DNA of 64,000 bases, from positions 109,513,128-109,577,127 of the forward strand of contig NC_080571.1 of NCBI RefSeq assembly GCF_030247185.1, read 5' to 3'. Under the pieces are notes generated by a model. That model was not told the DNA's origin. It was given only the letters and a program-made list of their open reading frames with translations, and did not search any database. The position numbers were made by a program, and so were the translations under genes. Origin of the DNA: Malaya genurostris (Eukaryota > Arthropoda > Insecta > Diptera > Culicidae). Positions 32,440 through 44,285 of the stretch are shown piece after piece (position 1 is the stretch's first letter; the number at the start of each line of letters is the position of its first letter).

Positions 32440-33135
32440 TTTCACTAATGGGCGGTTCTAACGGCTATAAAAATAGCCGCATATAGAATTTTAAAGTCGA
32501 TTATTTCATTTCGGATTTGCATAATTTATTGAAAGAAACTATCAATATGCTGTAGGGATTCGTTTGTAGCATTCAGAAGGACCAAATTGAGGAACTCACT
32601 ACGATATTCACCACTTTTCGGAACATTTTTCTTGAACGATTTGTTGTACAGCAGCAGCTATTTTCTTCTCTTCCTCAGAACGCGTTCTGATTGGCTGGTG
32701 TTGACATGGGTCAAATGAGATAGGTTTTTCAATAGTGTACTATTGAAATACTTCAATGCTTTTGCTATACACGTTTAAGTTGAATAATTTCGATTCTATT
32801 GGTAGTTAGATTACATAAATCCTTCCACAGATCACTGAGCTATGAGCTTTCAAAATACGAGGAAGGCAAACGCGCCTTATGAATTATCCTCTTTGATACT
32901 CGTTTATACCAAACATTTCAGAAAAGTTTAATTTTGAACTATTTGAGATTATGTCACACAACTGAAAATTTTAATATAAAATTGTGATCCTATTTCCGAT
33001 GGCATGTAGCAAAAATTATGTTGATTCGTTAGATACAACAAGAGATATTCACGATCAAAAACTTATCACTCTCTCAGAGGCTAAATTTTGAAAAGGCACC
33101 CCATAGTAAAGTAAGTCGTATTCACGACAAAAGAA
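32440..33135 (+). repeat. Interspersed repeat A, copy 1 (~690 bp)
   Basis: It is directly repeated at 59905-60645 at roughly 90 percent identity. It begins 'gggcggttctaacggctat' with the small hairpin CGGCTATaaaaATAGCCG, includes 'tctgattggctggtgttgac', and ends 'aagtaagtcgtattcacgac'. No coding potential was recognised. Its class is unknown. Confidence 0.8.
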
Positions 33136-33278
33136 ATTTTAGGGGTTTGACCTCAATCTTGGCAAAGTTTCAGAATGGAAAGTTCTATACTTTCGGAGCA
33201 GTGAATTTTTCAATCACGACCCGCACGCGCGGAGCATACCGCAGCGCAATTCGCTCGGATACGGGCTTAAAAGGCTAT

Positions 33279-33430
33279 CCGCATTATTCCGATCCGACCG
33301 ATCCGAGCTCTCTGGCGTTGACTTTTTCCTGCTTCGGCTGTGGCTGAGCTGCACATGCAGCTGTGTACATGTCCAGCTCAACCATAGCCGAAGCAGAGAA
33401 AAAGTCATCGGTCGGGTCGGCATAATGCAC
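33279..33430. repeat. Long imperfect foldback (hairpin), ~150 bp
   Basis: The inner arms 33319-33352 and 33374-33407 pair over 34 nt with two mismatches and one bulge (TGACTTTTTC..GCTTCGGCT against AGCCGAAGC..GAAAAAGTCA). Outer arms 33282-33302 and 33408-33429 (GCATTATTCCGATCCGACCG against its inverse) extend it. The loop is itself partly palindromic (ACATG..CAGCTG..ACATG). It could be a small foldback element or a hairpin RNA precursor. Confidence 0.75.
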
Positions 33431-33954
33431 CGAATCGATACATTTTGGTGAGCTGATCGGTTCTGAGGTTCTGTTAGCAACGTTTCAGTTAAGATCGCGG
33501 TGTGAAAATGAATTCCAAATTCAAAAATCGTAGCTGCAATCCATTTAATTTTGAGACTCATATTAGCAAAAATCAAAAACATTCATTGCATCGGGTTTCT
33601 TCTTCCCTTCTTTAGAAATTTTTGCAGGCAAATGATGTTTTGTGTGCATCGTGTAGGCAGAAAGCGAATAAAATTGGGGCAAAGAATTTACGTGAGTATT
33701 AAAATAATGATAATGATAATAATATTTCAGTCATATACAAATTTTCGGAAGATTATGTAAAAGCAGAGAAATTTCTTCAAAATCTTTTCGAAAAATGTAA
33801 AACTATTTCTGGAACACAATCGTGTCACTATGTTGAGCCGCACGGACACAAGGAATTAAAAATGAAAGTTTTCTCTTCCCAGGACACGTTTGAAGTGTTG
33901 AGTTTTTGTAAACCAGAAAAACCAAATCATAGAAAAATTGCAACTGTGCAAAAA

Positions 33955-34185
33955 CTTTAATTTGTTTTATTTGTTTATTAGTTTTTTACTTTTTTCATTA
34001 TATTAACTTTAAAGGTTGTTTTATGGAATCGCTTATTTGAAAGCTAAGGAAAGACGCAGAATTCATGTATTGGACGAAATGTTGTGTTTTTATTAGATTT
34101 TACAGTATAGGTTGTTGAAAAAAGGCTCTTTTTGGAAACACGAACCTTGAAAAAATCATATCTCGAAAATTCCACGTAGCAAAGC
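33955..34185 (-). repeat. Inverted partial copy of the 31.7-32.1 kb MITE interior
   Basis: It matches 31840-32070 in reverse complement ('ctttccttagctttcaaa', 'gcgattccat.aaacaacct', 'gttaatataatgaaaaaag'). The ends of the MITE are missing; a SINE follows directly. Confidence 0.75.
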
Positions 34186-34189
34186 AAAG

Positions 34190-34365
34190 TCTTGGCATTA
34201 CATTCCTGTGGTGGAATTTGGCCTTTCTGTTTCAACAGACTTCGCAGCCGATTCTTAGTGTACAGAATCATTGCATGGCTGGTACTATGGATCCTACTGA
34301 CACTAAGAATCCTTCCAGGTCGGGGCTCGAACAGACGACAGCTGCTTGTAAGACCAAAAATTCCA
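34190..34365 (-). mobile_element. tRNA-derived SINE (same family as 5.47 kb)
   Basis: On the minus strand the B box reads TGTTCGAGCCCCGACCTG and is followed by 'gaaggattcttagtgtcag', shared with 5.5 kb. After that come 'ccatgcaatgattctgtac' and 'gttgaaacagaaaggccaaa'. The 5' end of the head is degenerate. Confidence 0.75.
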
Positions 34366-34389
34366 CGTACCATATTGAAATAAAAAAAT

Positions 34390-37195
34390 ACGTGTCAAAT
34401 ATTTTCCGAAACAAAAAAAAAATGAATATGTTTAAAGGCACACTACTTAAACTCTAAGATGCCGAGGGCATTTTCATATTTTAAATAAATATTTACTTTG
34501 GGGTAACGGTGATCTACTTTGGGGAATCCTGCTTCCAGGTGGTAGTCTCACCGTTGGAAGTTTTCATATAGGCTTGTCGGAAACACCAATCTGTTGTGGA
34601 ATTCACGTACACCCATTATTCAACGTTACCCAACAACATGCATCAAACATATCAGGTTGCGCTTGTCGTGAACAGAAATCTCAAAATACAAACGGAAACG
34701 GAAGTTTGCCGAAAAACTTGTGTTATGAGTATTATTATAAACACTTCTTGAACTTGACGCAGCACTTGACGATGATATATTAGTAGCTGTAGGTTCTAAC
34801 TTCCAAAAATAAGCTTTACAATCCAATATAGTGTTGCATAATTATTTGCCTATTTTTCAAATGTATATCTGTTGATGAGAAAGTCAAGTTTACAAACTCT
34901 AATTGTCCTTTTTTTTCGATTATGAACCTCATTTTCCTATTTTCGTCTTACTGCAACTTGTGGTCTATGATTAGTCGATTCTAATCAAATAAAAATAGAT
35001 CACTCCAATCAATTTTACTGTACTCTAATCACGTTCAGTTTTATGTCTCTGTAGCTTGATTAGTCGAAAATTCACTTCTTTATGCTAGGACGAAAATAAT
35101 TTGGTTTTTCTAAATGCTGCCCAAAGTGAAAGTCAACTTGTTATCGTCGTACGCCCACCATCAATCAATTCTCAGTTACACATCACTTATTAATTGCTAT
35201 ATAATTAAACGCAATTGCCTACCACTTCGTTTTATTTGAGTTAGCCCAGTAGAATAGCGATTAGATTTCCTATTATGAAGGTTACCACAGGATACAAATA
35301 CCACCACGGCTATTTGAGTAATGCACGCACATGAACCGAAAACAATAGTGCCACTATTGTCCATTTCCGCGGTAGAACTAATTCAATAAACCGCGCTCAT
35401 TACGAAATAGTGAGCTGCAATGCTGCATTAGCGAATGGTTTGCATAGTACCGACGTTTTAGCGCTTCAGTTGAGCGGACAGGATTGCGCTCAAACTCTAC
35501 TGTAGCCAGGAATAAATCATTCGTTACGGAACAATTTCGGGTGCCTACAAGGTACTCACCATCGCTCGGTCGATTCTATTGATGCCGAGTGAACCGAAGG
35601 CCATATAAATTCTCAAATCATTGATTTAATAGCTGGCTATCATTTTCGATTCGGTGAAATCTAAAAACCATAAATAGCCAGTGGATGGAAGGTGGGTGGG
35701 AGTATTGTAAGCACACACCACCCAGTTCGTTGCTCGGACAAAAGATGCGATGCACGGTTCAAGTGGCTACCAAATGCTAGGTTCCAGCTCAGGGTGCTTT
35801 TCTACAAGATCATATGGGTCTCGTCGGATTTTATCGGAACCGGAAACCGGTATTTATCACATGTGAGGTTAGTAACAAACCGTGAAGCATTTCGAAACCA
35901 TAAATAAATTAGTGGAACAAAGATTATGCTGCCGTGAGCCATAATTGACCCCGGGCGCACGAAATGTCGTTTGTTGACGTGAATGTTCGGAAGTTTAGTA
36001 TGGATGAGTCAATGGAACGACCCAGTCGTCTGACTTCCTGGCGGGAAAAACGTTTGCTACTGACCCTTGCGGTGCAGCGAGCGGCTCAAATCAACTAAAA
36101 ATCAGGGTCGTATTTCTGTAGCTTGATCCTGAAAACGAAACTGAGCATGAAAAACGGCTCCATTTCGGAACCAACGATTCCCAGTTTTGTGTGGGCTCGA
36201 TAAATGTGCAATCAATCTTAATAGAAAGTGATGGTTTGTGATTTTAGCATCCCGATAGCAGGGCCATTCATCTTTTGTTCGCCTGTTCCTACGGGAGTGA
36301 ACAACTGAGTGATAGAATACGGTACTTTATGGTGGTTCCTTGATAACTGGTCTAAAGATTGAGATTTATCGGCAAACTGGTAACGCTGGTGACTGGGTTG
36401 TGGTGGCTTTAATTATGTTTTTGTGGCCAGACAAAGTTCGGCTCGGCTAGGGCTAATGTGATTCGAATCGTTCCAACATCTGGGTCGGAAGCTGTAAATC
36501 AAGATCAGGAGGTGAAGTGTAGCTGAAGTTTTCTAAGTGGGTCTCGATAGTGGAAATCGGTTTGCTTACTTCTGCTTTCCTTTCGTTTCATCTTACGTTA
36601 GAAAGACTATACATGGATAATGGTGTTTCCGTCATATTGAGAAAAACTGGGTAGAGTTGTTTGGGAACTTTTTGTAACTACTTTTCGTTTTCAAGAATGC
36701 ATTTTGAGCTTTCGTTACTACCCCGAATATTTATTCTGTTAACTGGTTTCTATGCAAAATATTTCCATTCCCTGCAAATGAGATATTGATTGAATATTTT
36801 TTCATCCTAGGACCATTGTTCCAATAGTCATCTCATTGGCAGTGTCGCTATTTTATTTTGCTTATTATTCGACTTTCAATCAACGAATTATGATAAAATC
36901 AAATACAATATCATTGTTTTGGTTCAAAGAAGCAATACCGCAGAAAAAATAGTTATACAATTGTGCAATACTTATGTTAAAGCGACGCGAAAACTCGAAA
37001 CGAATGCTGCTATTTTTATCTTACCCTTAAAGTAAATTTATCGAGCAGAAAAAATAGAGGTTTTAGCATATGACATGATTAGTGGAGCTAAAATAAATGA
37101 GGGTACTGCTACCCTTTTAACATTTGCTTTTCGGACATAGCAGTGTGCCGAAGACATATTACTAATCTGGTTACAAATTTGTGAATAGTTTTTTT
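34390..37195. other. Unassigned region, no recognised gene
   Basis: About 2.8 kb without dispersed repeats, and less repeat-like than its surroundings. The composition between 35280 and 36540 is more balanced and has a TATA-like 'ccatataaattctc' near 35600. No frame over 72 codons and no domain was seen. This is a possible stretch of host intergenic DNA. Confidence 0.45.
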
Positions 37196-37199
37196 AAAA

Positions 37200-37313
37200 A
37201 AAGCTCAACTGCTAGATTAAAGGTATATTTGAGACTAGTTTTCGTTTAACATGATCGAGTACGCAAAATGCCTCTGTGTGTGTATGTCTGTCTGTCTCTG
37301 TGTGTGTGTGTTT
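37200..37313. repeat. Left half of a CCGGAACCGG-family copy ending in (GT)n
   Basis: 'catgatcgagtacgcaaaatg' followed by interrupted GT/GTCT repeats matches the family copy at 51.58 kb ('gtacgcaaaatgtctgtgtg'). The right half resumes at 43873, so the two R1 insertions sit in its microsatellite. Confidence 0.65.
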
Positions 37314-37539
37314 TTTTATAGAGGGTGGTAAGGCGAATCAGCAAGCCATACACCTGAGAAGATGGCTCTGGTAGTGTCCGGTTCGACGGACTAAACCCGC
37401 TCAAGTGCCTTCACGGTCACTTGATATGCTCCCTCTGTTAGCCCAACCAACACCCCCGGAACTACCTTATGGTATTACTTCGGAGGGTGGTTCACATGCA
37501 AACTGCACCACACCGATTAGTTACACTATGCTCCATGCT

Positions 37540-37810
37540 GAGCCCTTTGGCTCCAATTAGTTACACTACAAGGAATTATGCTCCTTGCTGAGCCCTTTGG
37601 CTCCGATTTTATATTAATTCCTGTCACATGCTAAGCCCTTCGGTTTCCGTTAGTATTTTGTTGGTTACTGCTACTTTGTTAATTATCCCTTCTACTGAGC
37701 TCTTCGGCTCTATCAAAATGCACGCACCGAGCCCTTCGGCTCCCAATTATCCATCCTACTGAGCCCTTAGGCTCCATCAACATGCATGCACCGAGCCCTT
37801 CGGCTCCCAA
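37540..37810 (-). repeat. Array of seven GAGCC..GGCTC hairpins in the R1 3' UTR
   Basis: Seven copies of a 14-nt palindrome of type GAGCCCTTCGGCTC occur near 37540, 37588, 37631, 37698, 37729, 37761 and 37794. Most pairs keep the 5-bp stem although loop and spacer vary (CTTT, CTTC, CTTA). In the element's RNA each would form a short stem-loop. Confidence 0.8.
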
Positions 37811-37869
37811 TTAATCCGGTGGCATTTATTACCCGTGCCCGCGCATATGCGGTTATCGTCTGTAATCTG

Positions 37870-38470
37870 GTAGGATGCCGAGGTTGGTCCAACGATTCCG
37901 GTGGAGCATGGCTTCCGGTTCGTAGGCGCCCCGACGACCCGAAACCAGTGTTCGGCGCACTCTACTCGACTAGTCCCCGACCGTGGATGTAGTCTACACC
38001 GACGAAGAGTTCCCCGGCGGTGGAACTTCTTCCGAGACCGATTCTTCTTTACGGGCCTATCGGTAGGGTGCCGGAGTCGGTCCAGCGATTCCGGTGGAGC
38101 CTATCGTCCGGTTCACTGGTGCCCCGACGACCCGAAACCGGCGTTGCGTCGCGTCTACTCAACTAGTCCCCGGCGGTGGACCTAGTCTACTCCGGCAAAG
38201 AATTCCCAGGCGGTGGATGTTCTCCCGTTACCGATCCTTACGCTGCTGCTGCTTTTCTACCTGGGCCGACCGGTAGGATGCCGGAGTCACTCCAGCGATT
38301 CCTGTGGACCCTAGCTTCCGGTTCCCTGGCGCCCGAAGATCCGAAACCAGTTTACGACGCGCCTACTCAACTAGCCCCCTGTGGTGGGTCTAGCCTACCC
38401 GACGGAGAGTTTCCCGGCGAAGAGACCTCTCCCGAAACCGAGCCGAAAACAGTCCGGCATTCTTCGTCTT
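37870..38470 (-). repeat. Three ~205-bp tandem repeats in the R1 3' UTR
   Basis: Units begin near 37868, 38068 and 38273 (plus-strand 'cggtaggatgccgaggt/gag'). Each contains 'cagcgattccggtggagc', 'gccccgacgacccgaaacc', 'ctcgactagtccccg' and 'gttccccggcggtgg'. They are about 75-80 percent alike. Two more units of the same kind lie at 43.5-43.86 kb in the neighbouring insertion. The frames across them are repeat artefacts. Confidence 0.85.
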
Positions 38471-38475
38471 TGAAC

Positions 38476-41455
38476 CTAGGTCATTTGGCGCTGCTCTTCT
38501 CGCCATCTCCCCTGCAGTGTGGACATAATCTGAATAACTGTCCGGTTCACCGCGTTCCATTTTCCTTCCTCACTGCACATCCTTTGAACGATGTTCTCCA
38601 CGCTGACATCGGCGCCAACGATGGCAGTCATTTCGCTACGCGGCTGAATAAACCTTGGGCAACTAAAAATTACGTGCTCCGGCGTTTCTTCTGTGTCCTG
38701 GCACTCAAGACACAACGGCGACCTTGCGTGGCCAAATCTGTGCAAGTATTACTTAAAACAGCCATGTACAGACAGGAATTGCGTCAGTTGGAAGTTTACC
38801 TCACCGTGCACTCGATTTGTCCAAACCGACAGGTTAGGAATAAATCGATGCGTCCACCTTCCCTTCTCCGCGTTGTCCCACTGCTGTTGCCATTTAGTGA
38901 GCGTGTTGGCTCTCTCTCTGTTCCGGGCTCGTCCTGTGCCTCGATCCCTGTAACATAAGCTATCCTCTTCCAGTAGCAGACAGATGGGAATCATTCCGTC
39001 TATCACGTGCACAGCGTCTGACGACATTGTTCGGTACGAACTTGTCACGCGCATTGCCATCAGTCTGAAAGTGCGGTTCAACTGGGCTCGGTTCCTTCCT
39101 GTTGTCAGTGCCATCGACCACGCTGGAGCTGCGTATCGTACGGTCGATGATGACACGCTCGCCAGTAGCCTCCTCTTGCTACTGACAATCGCGGAATTAT
39201 TGGGCATAATCCGAGATAACGCCAATATCACCTTAATTGCCTTCTTGCATATGTAGTCAACGTGACTGTTAAAGTTCAGTCGATCGTCCAGTATCACGCC
39301 CAGGTGCTTGACCTCACGCTTCGAGTTGATGATACACTCGCCGACCGAGATGCTCGCATGTTGCACCGCCTTTCGGTTGCTTATGATGACCATTTCAGTC
39401 TTTTCATGTGCCAGCACCAGCTTCTTCTCCCGCATCCAATTCTCAACGACGTCTACTGCATCCATGGCGAGAACCTCCACCTCTTCTCGAGATTCGCCGA
39501 TTACTAGGAGCGCCACATCATCTGCAAAGACGACAATCCTAACTCCCCTGGGCAGATTCAGCTTCAGCACTTCATCGTACATAATGTTCCACAACGTGGG
39601 ACTCAGGATGGATGCCTGTGGAACGCCCACCGTGACAGACATATTTTTGTATCCGGCGTCTGTCTCGTATATCAGCGTCCGGTTATGAAAATAACTTTTC
39701 AGAATTTGACATAGGTACTCTGGTGTCTTCCTGTGCAACGAGTCGGCTATTGCTACCCAGCTGGCACTGTTGAAAGCGTTTTTCACGTTCAATGTGACCA
39801 CCGCACAATAGCGGTTTCCCCTTTTCTGCTGCTTCTGGGCCTTTTCCATGGTTTCCATTACCACTCGTATGGCTTCTACAGTGGACCTGCCTTTCCGGAA
39901 TCCGAACTGCATGTTCGACTGATCGTTCTCGCTCTCAGTGTACTTCGTGAGCCTGTTAAGGATCACTCCCTCCAGCAGTTTTCCGATTGTGTCCAACAAG
40001 CATATCGGCCTATATGCTGATGGATCGCCGGGTGGTTTGTCTGGCTTTGGTAGCAGCACCAGCTTCTGCCGCTTCCAGATATCAGGGAAACTACCTTCCT
40101 CCATGCATTTTTGGAATGTAGTCCTGAACATGTCTGGATTCTCCAGAATGTGGCCCTTAAAACATTTGGGACCCCGTCCGGACCTGGAGCCTTCTTCACC
40201 GGTAAGGCTTTCGCTACCGCAAACAGCTCCTCGTTTGATACTCGGATATCATCGCCGCGGACATCCTATACGTCGTACAGTACTGGCGGCCAGATCGTAG
40301 GCTCATGCTTCGGGAACAGGGTCTCGATGATAGTTTTCATTCTTTCCGGGCACCTATCCGGTGGAACTGCTGGGCCTTTCATCTTTGCCATGGCCATCTT
40401 ATAGGCTTATAGGATTCTCGTTGGCGTTGTTGTACAGCTCTTCTAAACACTTTTTCTTGCTAAGCCTGATTGCCTTGTTGAGTGCGCCTCTTGCCACTCT
40501 ATAGGGCGACCTTCTTTCCTCCCTTTCGCCGCTGTTGCTAGATCTCTGCATCCTTCTCCTGGCATGGAAACAACGTACACGCAGGTCAGCGATCGTAGAT
40601 TTCCACCAGTACGCCGGACGTCGCCCATTTCTGGGTTTTCCCATTCTAGGTATGGTTGAATCACACGCACCTGATAGTGTTGCAGTCAGCTCTTCCGCGC
40701 TGAGGTTTATTGGGTTGCGCTCGAGCCTCAGTGCTTCCACAAATACGTCCTTGTTAAAGTTCGCTGTTTTCCACGTTCGCTCACCTAACTGCGTTCTGCT
40801 TGATTCCACCTGCGAGTCGCGTTCAATACAATACCGGATCGCTGTGGGTGCATTCTTCTCACACTTTCCAGTCCATGCTCCTTATCATTCCCGGGCTGCA
40901 GAAAGTGTCATCTATGATGGACTCTCGACCATCCTTACGGTAGGTGGTGGTGGTACCGTCATTGGTGAGATCGACGTTCAGATTAGCTAGGGCCTCCAGA
41001 AGACTGCTTCCCCTTGGGTTCGTGAGGCGGCTGCCCCATTTGACCGCCCAGGCATTGAAGTCACCAGCTGCTACTACTGGTCTTCGGTCGGTTAGCTCTT
41101 CCGTTAGTTTGTCCAACATCTTGTTGAACTGTTCGATCGTCCATCGTGGAGGTGCATAACTACAGATGAAGACTCCGTTGATTTTGGCTATAACAAACCC
41201 TTCATCTGCGCAGTGCACCACTTCTTGAATGGGGTATTTTCTCACTCCCCATATCACTGCTGTTTTGGCTCCGTCTGATGTCCAGTTTCCATCTCCGGGT
41301 GGAATTTGGTATGGCTCCGAAATTATCGCAACATCGCATCTATGTTCCGCAACAGATTGCCGCAGAAGATGTTGTGCCGTATCACAGTGGTTGAGGTTGA
41401 TTTGCACTACCTCCACTGGGACTTCGTTGCACTCGCTCCTTTGAAGGCTGAGCAT
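38476..41455 (-). pseudogene. R1-clade LINE ORF2: endonuclease, reverse transcriptase, C-terminal zinc motif
   Basis: The endonuclease (41455-40859) shows VVQINLNHC, ISEPYQ with the catalytic Glu, YAPPRW and GDFNAW. The expected ATG at the ORF1 overlap is GTG here (41414-41416). The SDH box is lost by a small deletion near 40845 between two GCGATC-like repeats. Next come 40809-40399, a shift caused by an 8-bp duplication (TATAAGCC, near 40400), a TAG near 40268, KKAPGPDGVPN, and another shift near 40150. The RT runs open 40131-38752 with YRPICLL, FGFRKGRSTVEAI, VPQASILSP, FADD and LGVILDD. The first catalytic Asp is Asn (AAC on the minus strand, 39787-39789). A TAA (38749-38751) cuts off the C-terminal zinc motif CLECQDTEETPEHVIFSC, which continues in frame to 38476. 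Confidence 0.9.
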
Positions 41456-42571
41456 CTGTTACTGCCTGTAGGGTGTTTGTTATCCCCCGTGGCAGCGCAA
41501 ATTAGGCATTTCGGAGGCTTCGTGCAATCCTCTGCCTGTGTGCCTCTTCCTCGCTACACCTTCTGCATAGTTTGCTCCTATCCTTGACAATTCCGTGCGA
41601 AGTGACCAAAGCCCAGACACTTGAAGCACACGTCCGGTTGGTGGGAAACACTCAGCGGGCACACAGACCAGCCCATCTATTGGCAGCTTAATTGAGGCTA
41701 CCTTGGTGCCGTCAGGTACATTCCTGATACGGATGGTCATCTGGACCTCTCCTAGCTCGCATTGCTCCTTCAGGGAGCAATTTTACATCCTCCTCCGTGC
41801 TAATCACGTCCAGATCTTTACACCGGAGAGTCGCTTCCGGGCACAAGACTCTTACTTCCACCTTGTTTCCGAGATGCTGCCTGACTTGGGGTCTCCTTTC
41901 AGCTCGAGGAGCATCTCTCCATTACGAGTGCGCCTGACCTCTTGCACGTCTTCCCCTAGCTCCTTAAGATCCGGGTTCATCCGCATAGCGCGTAGAACTT
42001 CGACGTACGAGTCGTCGCTCGCTTTGACGTTGAGAGCCTCGCTCTTATTCCTCGTCCTGACGACCTTACGTTTTTAGGGCGGTTTTTTCTTACTCGCTTT
42101 CTCCTTCTTTTTGTTATTTTTGCCGACGACCTGCCATTCAGTGTGTCTGTTTACCGGGTCGGTTGCTTCTGGTGGTGGTTTAGCTCCAGTGACACGAGCA
42201 TCTTTGTATCTCTTGGGACCACCTGGTCTGACATCTCCAGGCGATGCCCTTTGCCTCTTCGGTGTAAAGAAGGGCGTGGACTGCACCCCAGGGGGGATAC
42301 TACTCGCCGTGTTGACCTCCCTTGTAGCTGTGTCGGCTACTGCCCTTCGCATTTCCGCTGCGCAACATGCCTCTAGGGCAGTTTTCGCCGCTAACAACTC
42401 CTTCTCCCCTGCTTCTGCTCTCTGCACTACGTTTTTCCACTCCTTTACAAGCTGCTCTTTCGTGTGCTGCTTTTGCACCTGCTGGGTTTGCGGCGGCGGT
42501 GTCCTCACCAAACCACTCTTGACAAACGGATTTGTCACTTCTTCCTCAACTTCAATTTCGCTTACTTCCAT
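41407..42571 (-). pseudogene. R1-clade LINE ORF1 (gag-like), frameshifted
   Basis: It starts MEVSEIEVEEEV at 42571. A 165-codon N-terminal piece (Glu/Lys-rich helix around residues 30-75, then a basic Pro-rich region) meets an in-frame TAA near 42074. Downstream, in the same frame, a basic stretch and the gag-type block 'RRTRNGEMLLELKGDPK' follow. The frame then shifts near 41890 (piece visible at 41740-41480, TIRIRNVPDGT) and again inside the zinc knuckles. The first knuckle CFKCLGFGHFARNC (C-x2-C-x4-H-x4-C) is intact at about 41640-41600. The second (CRRCSEEEAH...C) is split by a shift. The ORF ends at TAG 41407-41409, overlapping the ORF2 start region. Confidence 0.8.
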
Positions 42572-43163
42572 TCTTCAGGGTCCCCACTCCGGGCCGCTAT
42601 CTCCACTCGTTGTAGTAGTCGCTTATGATCCCTAGGTTATCTTTGCGAGCAGGGAGGCCTAGCGAGGGTTGAACACGTACCTTCATAGGGTTCGTGTCCA
42701 GAGCCGGATCAGCGTAGGCCAGGAGTGCTCTCAACTGGGCCTACTACCCACCTTAATTGGTGCGAGTGTTGAACGTTCCCGGAGGCCTGCCAAGGTTTTA
42801 ACGGGACGGAGAGAGACGTACTGTTGGCCCGCTCGCCGTTTCAAGCCGGTATCACCATTCCTTAATCAGTGAACAGAACAGCATGAATGTAAGCCCATCA
42901 TCGTCATCCAATCCGTTATCCGCATCATGTCCGTTGTTGTTCGCCGTGGCCAGTATATAATAATCAGGGTCTTACTGGTATCGAACCTGATGTGCCGGTT
43001 GGCACTCTTGCTGGGGCTTGTGTGCTTTGAGCGGTACACAGTCGCTTTGCTAGGGCCTACTTGCGGACACATGCAGCTTTTTATAGAAGTTCAACAGAGC
43101 CCACTGCCGAACCCCACCACATCCTAGGCAGGCCCCCTAATTCGCAGTGACCATGGGGAGGGG
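42572..43163 (-). other. R1 LINE 5' UTR
   Basis: A 592-bp leader of the minus-strand element, from the (GT)n junction to the ORF1 ATG. It holds no long frame. An internal promoter would be expected here, but I see no defined motif beyond GC-rich blocks. Confidence 0.6.
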
Positions 43164-43166
43164 TCG

Positions 43167-43182
<16 letters not shown>
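43147..43182. repeat. (GT)n plus T tract between the two R1 insertions
   Basis: About nine GT units then some 19 T. Read on the minus strand this is the A tail of the distal insertion, then AC repeats, then the first base of the proximal insertion. Confidence 0.9.
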
Positions 43183-44140
<958 letters not shown>

Positions 44141-44283
44141 CAAAAATAAGCACTCACTTTTCTCGGAGATGGCTGAACCGATTTTCTCAAACTCAGATTG
44201 ATATGAAAGGTCTCATGGTCCCATCGCCTGCTATTGAATTTTTTTTCAGAGATGGACTGAACTGAACTAAATGAAAGGTCTAA
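44141..44283 (-). repeat. CCGGAACCGG-family copy, right half, first part
   Basis: 'aagcactcacttttctcgg', 'gatggctgaaccgattttc' and 'gaaaggtctcatggtccc' are standard motifs. The copy is cut by the mariner at 44286 and resumes at 45195. Confidence 0.75.
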
Positions 44284-44285
44284 TA

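Larger units (their letters stand above)
37314..43163 (-). mobile_element. Near full-length R1-clade LINE inserted in a (GT)n/(AC)n microsatellite (Mino-like)
   Basis: Minus-strand element of 5.85 kb. It has a 5' UTR (43163-42572), ORF1 (42571-41407), ORF2 (about 41416-38476), a long 3' UTR (38475-37321) and a 7-A tail. On both sides lies (GT)n on the plus strand, so both the first element base (GACCCCTCCC) and the A tail abut AC repeats. R1-clade families Waldo and Mino are known to target ACAY and AC repeats. The position and tail here fit the Mino type. It is clearly GC-richer than its surroundings. Several stops and frameshifts make it inactive. Confidence 0.85.

Noticed and set aside
37786..38958. 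Plus-strand frames up to 260 codons in the R1 region
   Set aside because: They lie antisense to the R1 ORF2 end or read through its 205-bp 3' UTR repeats.
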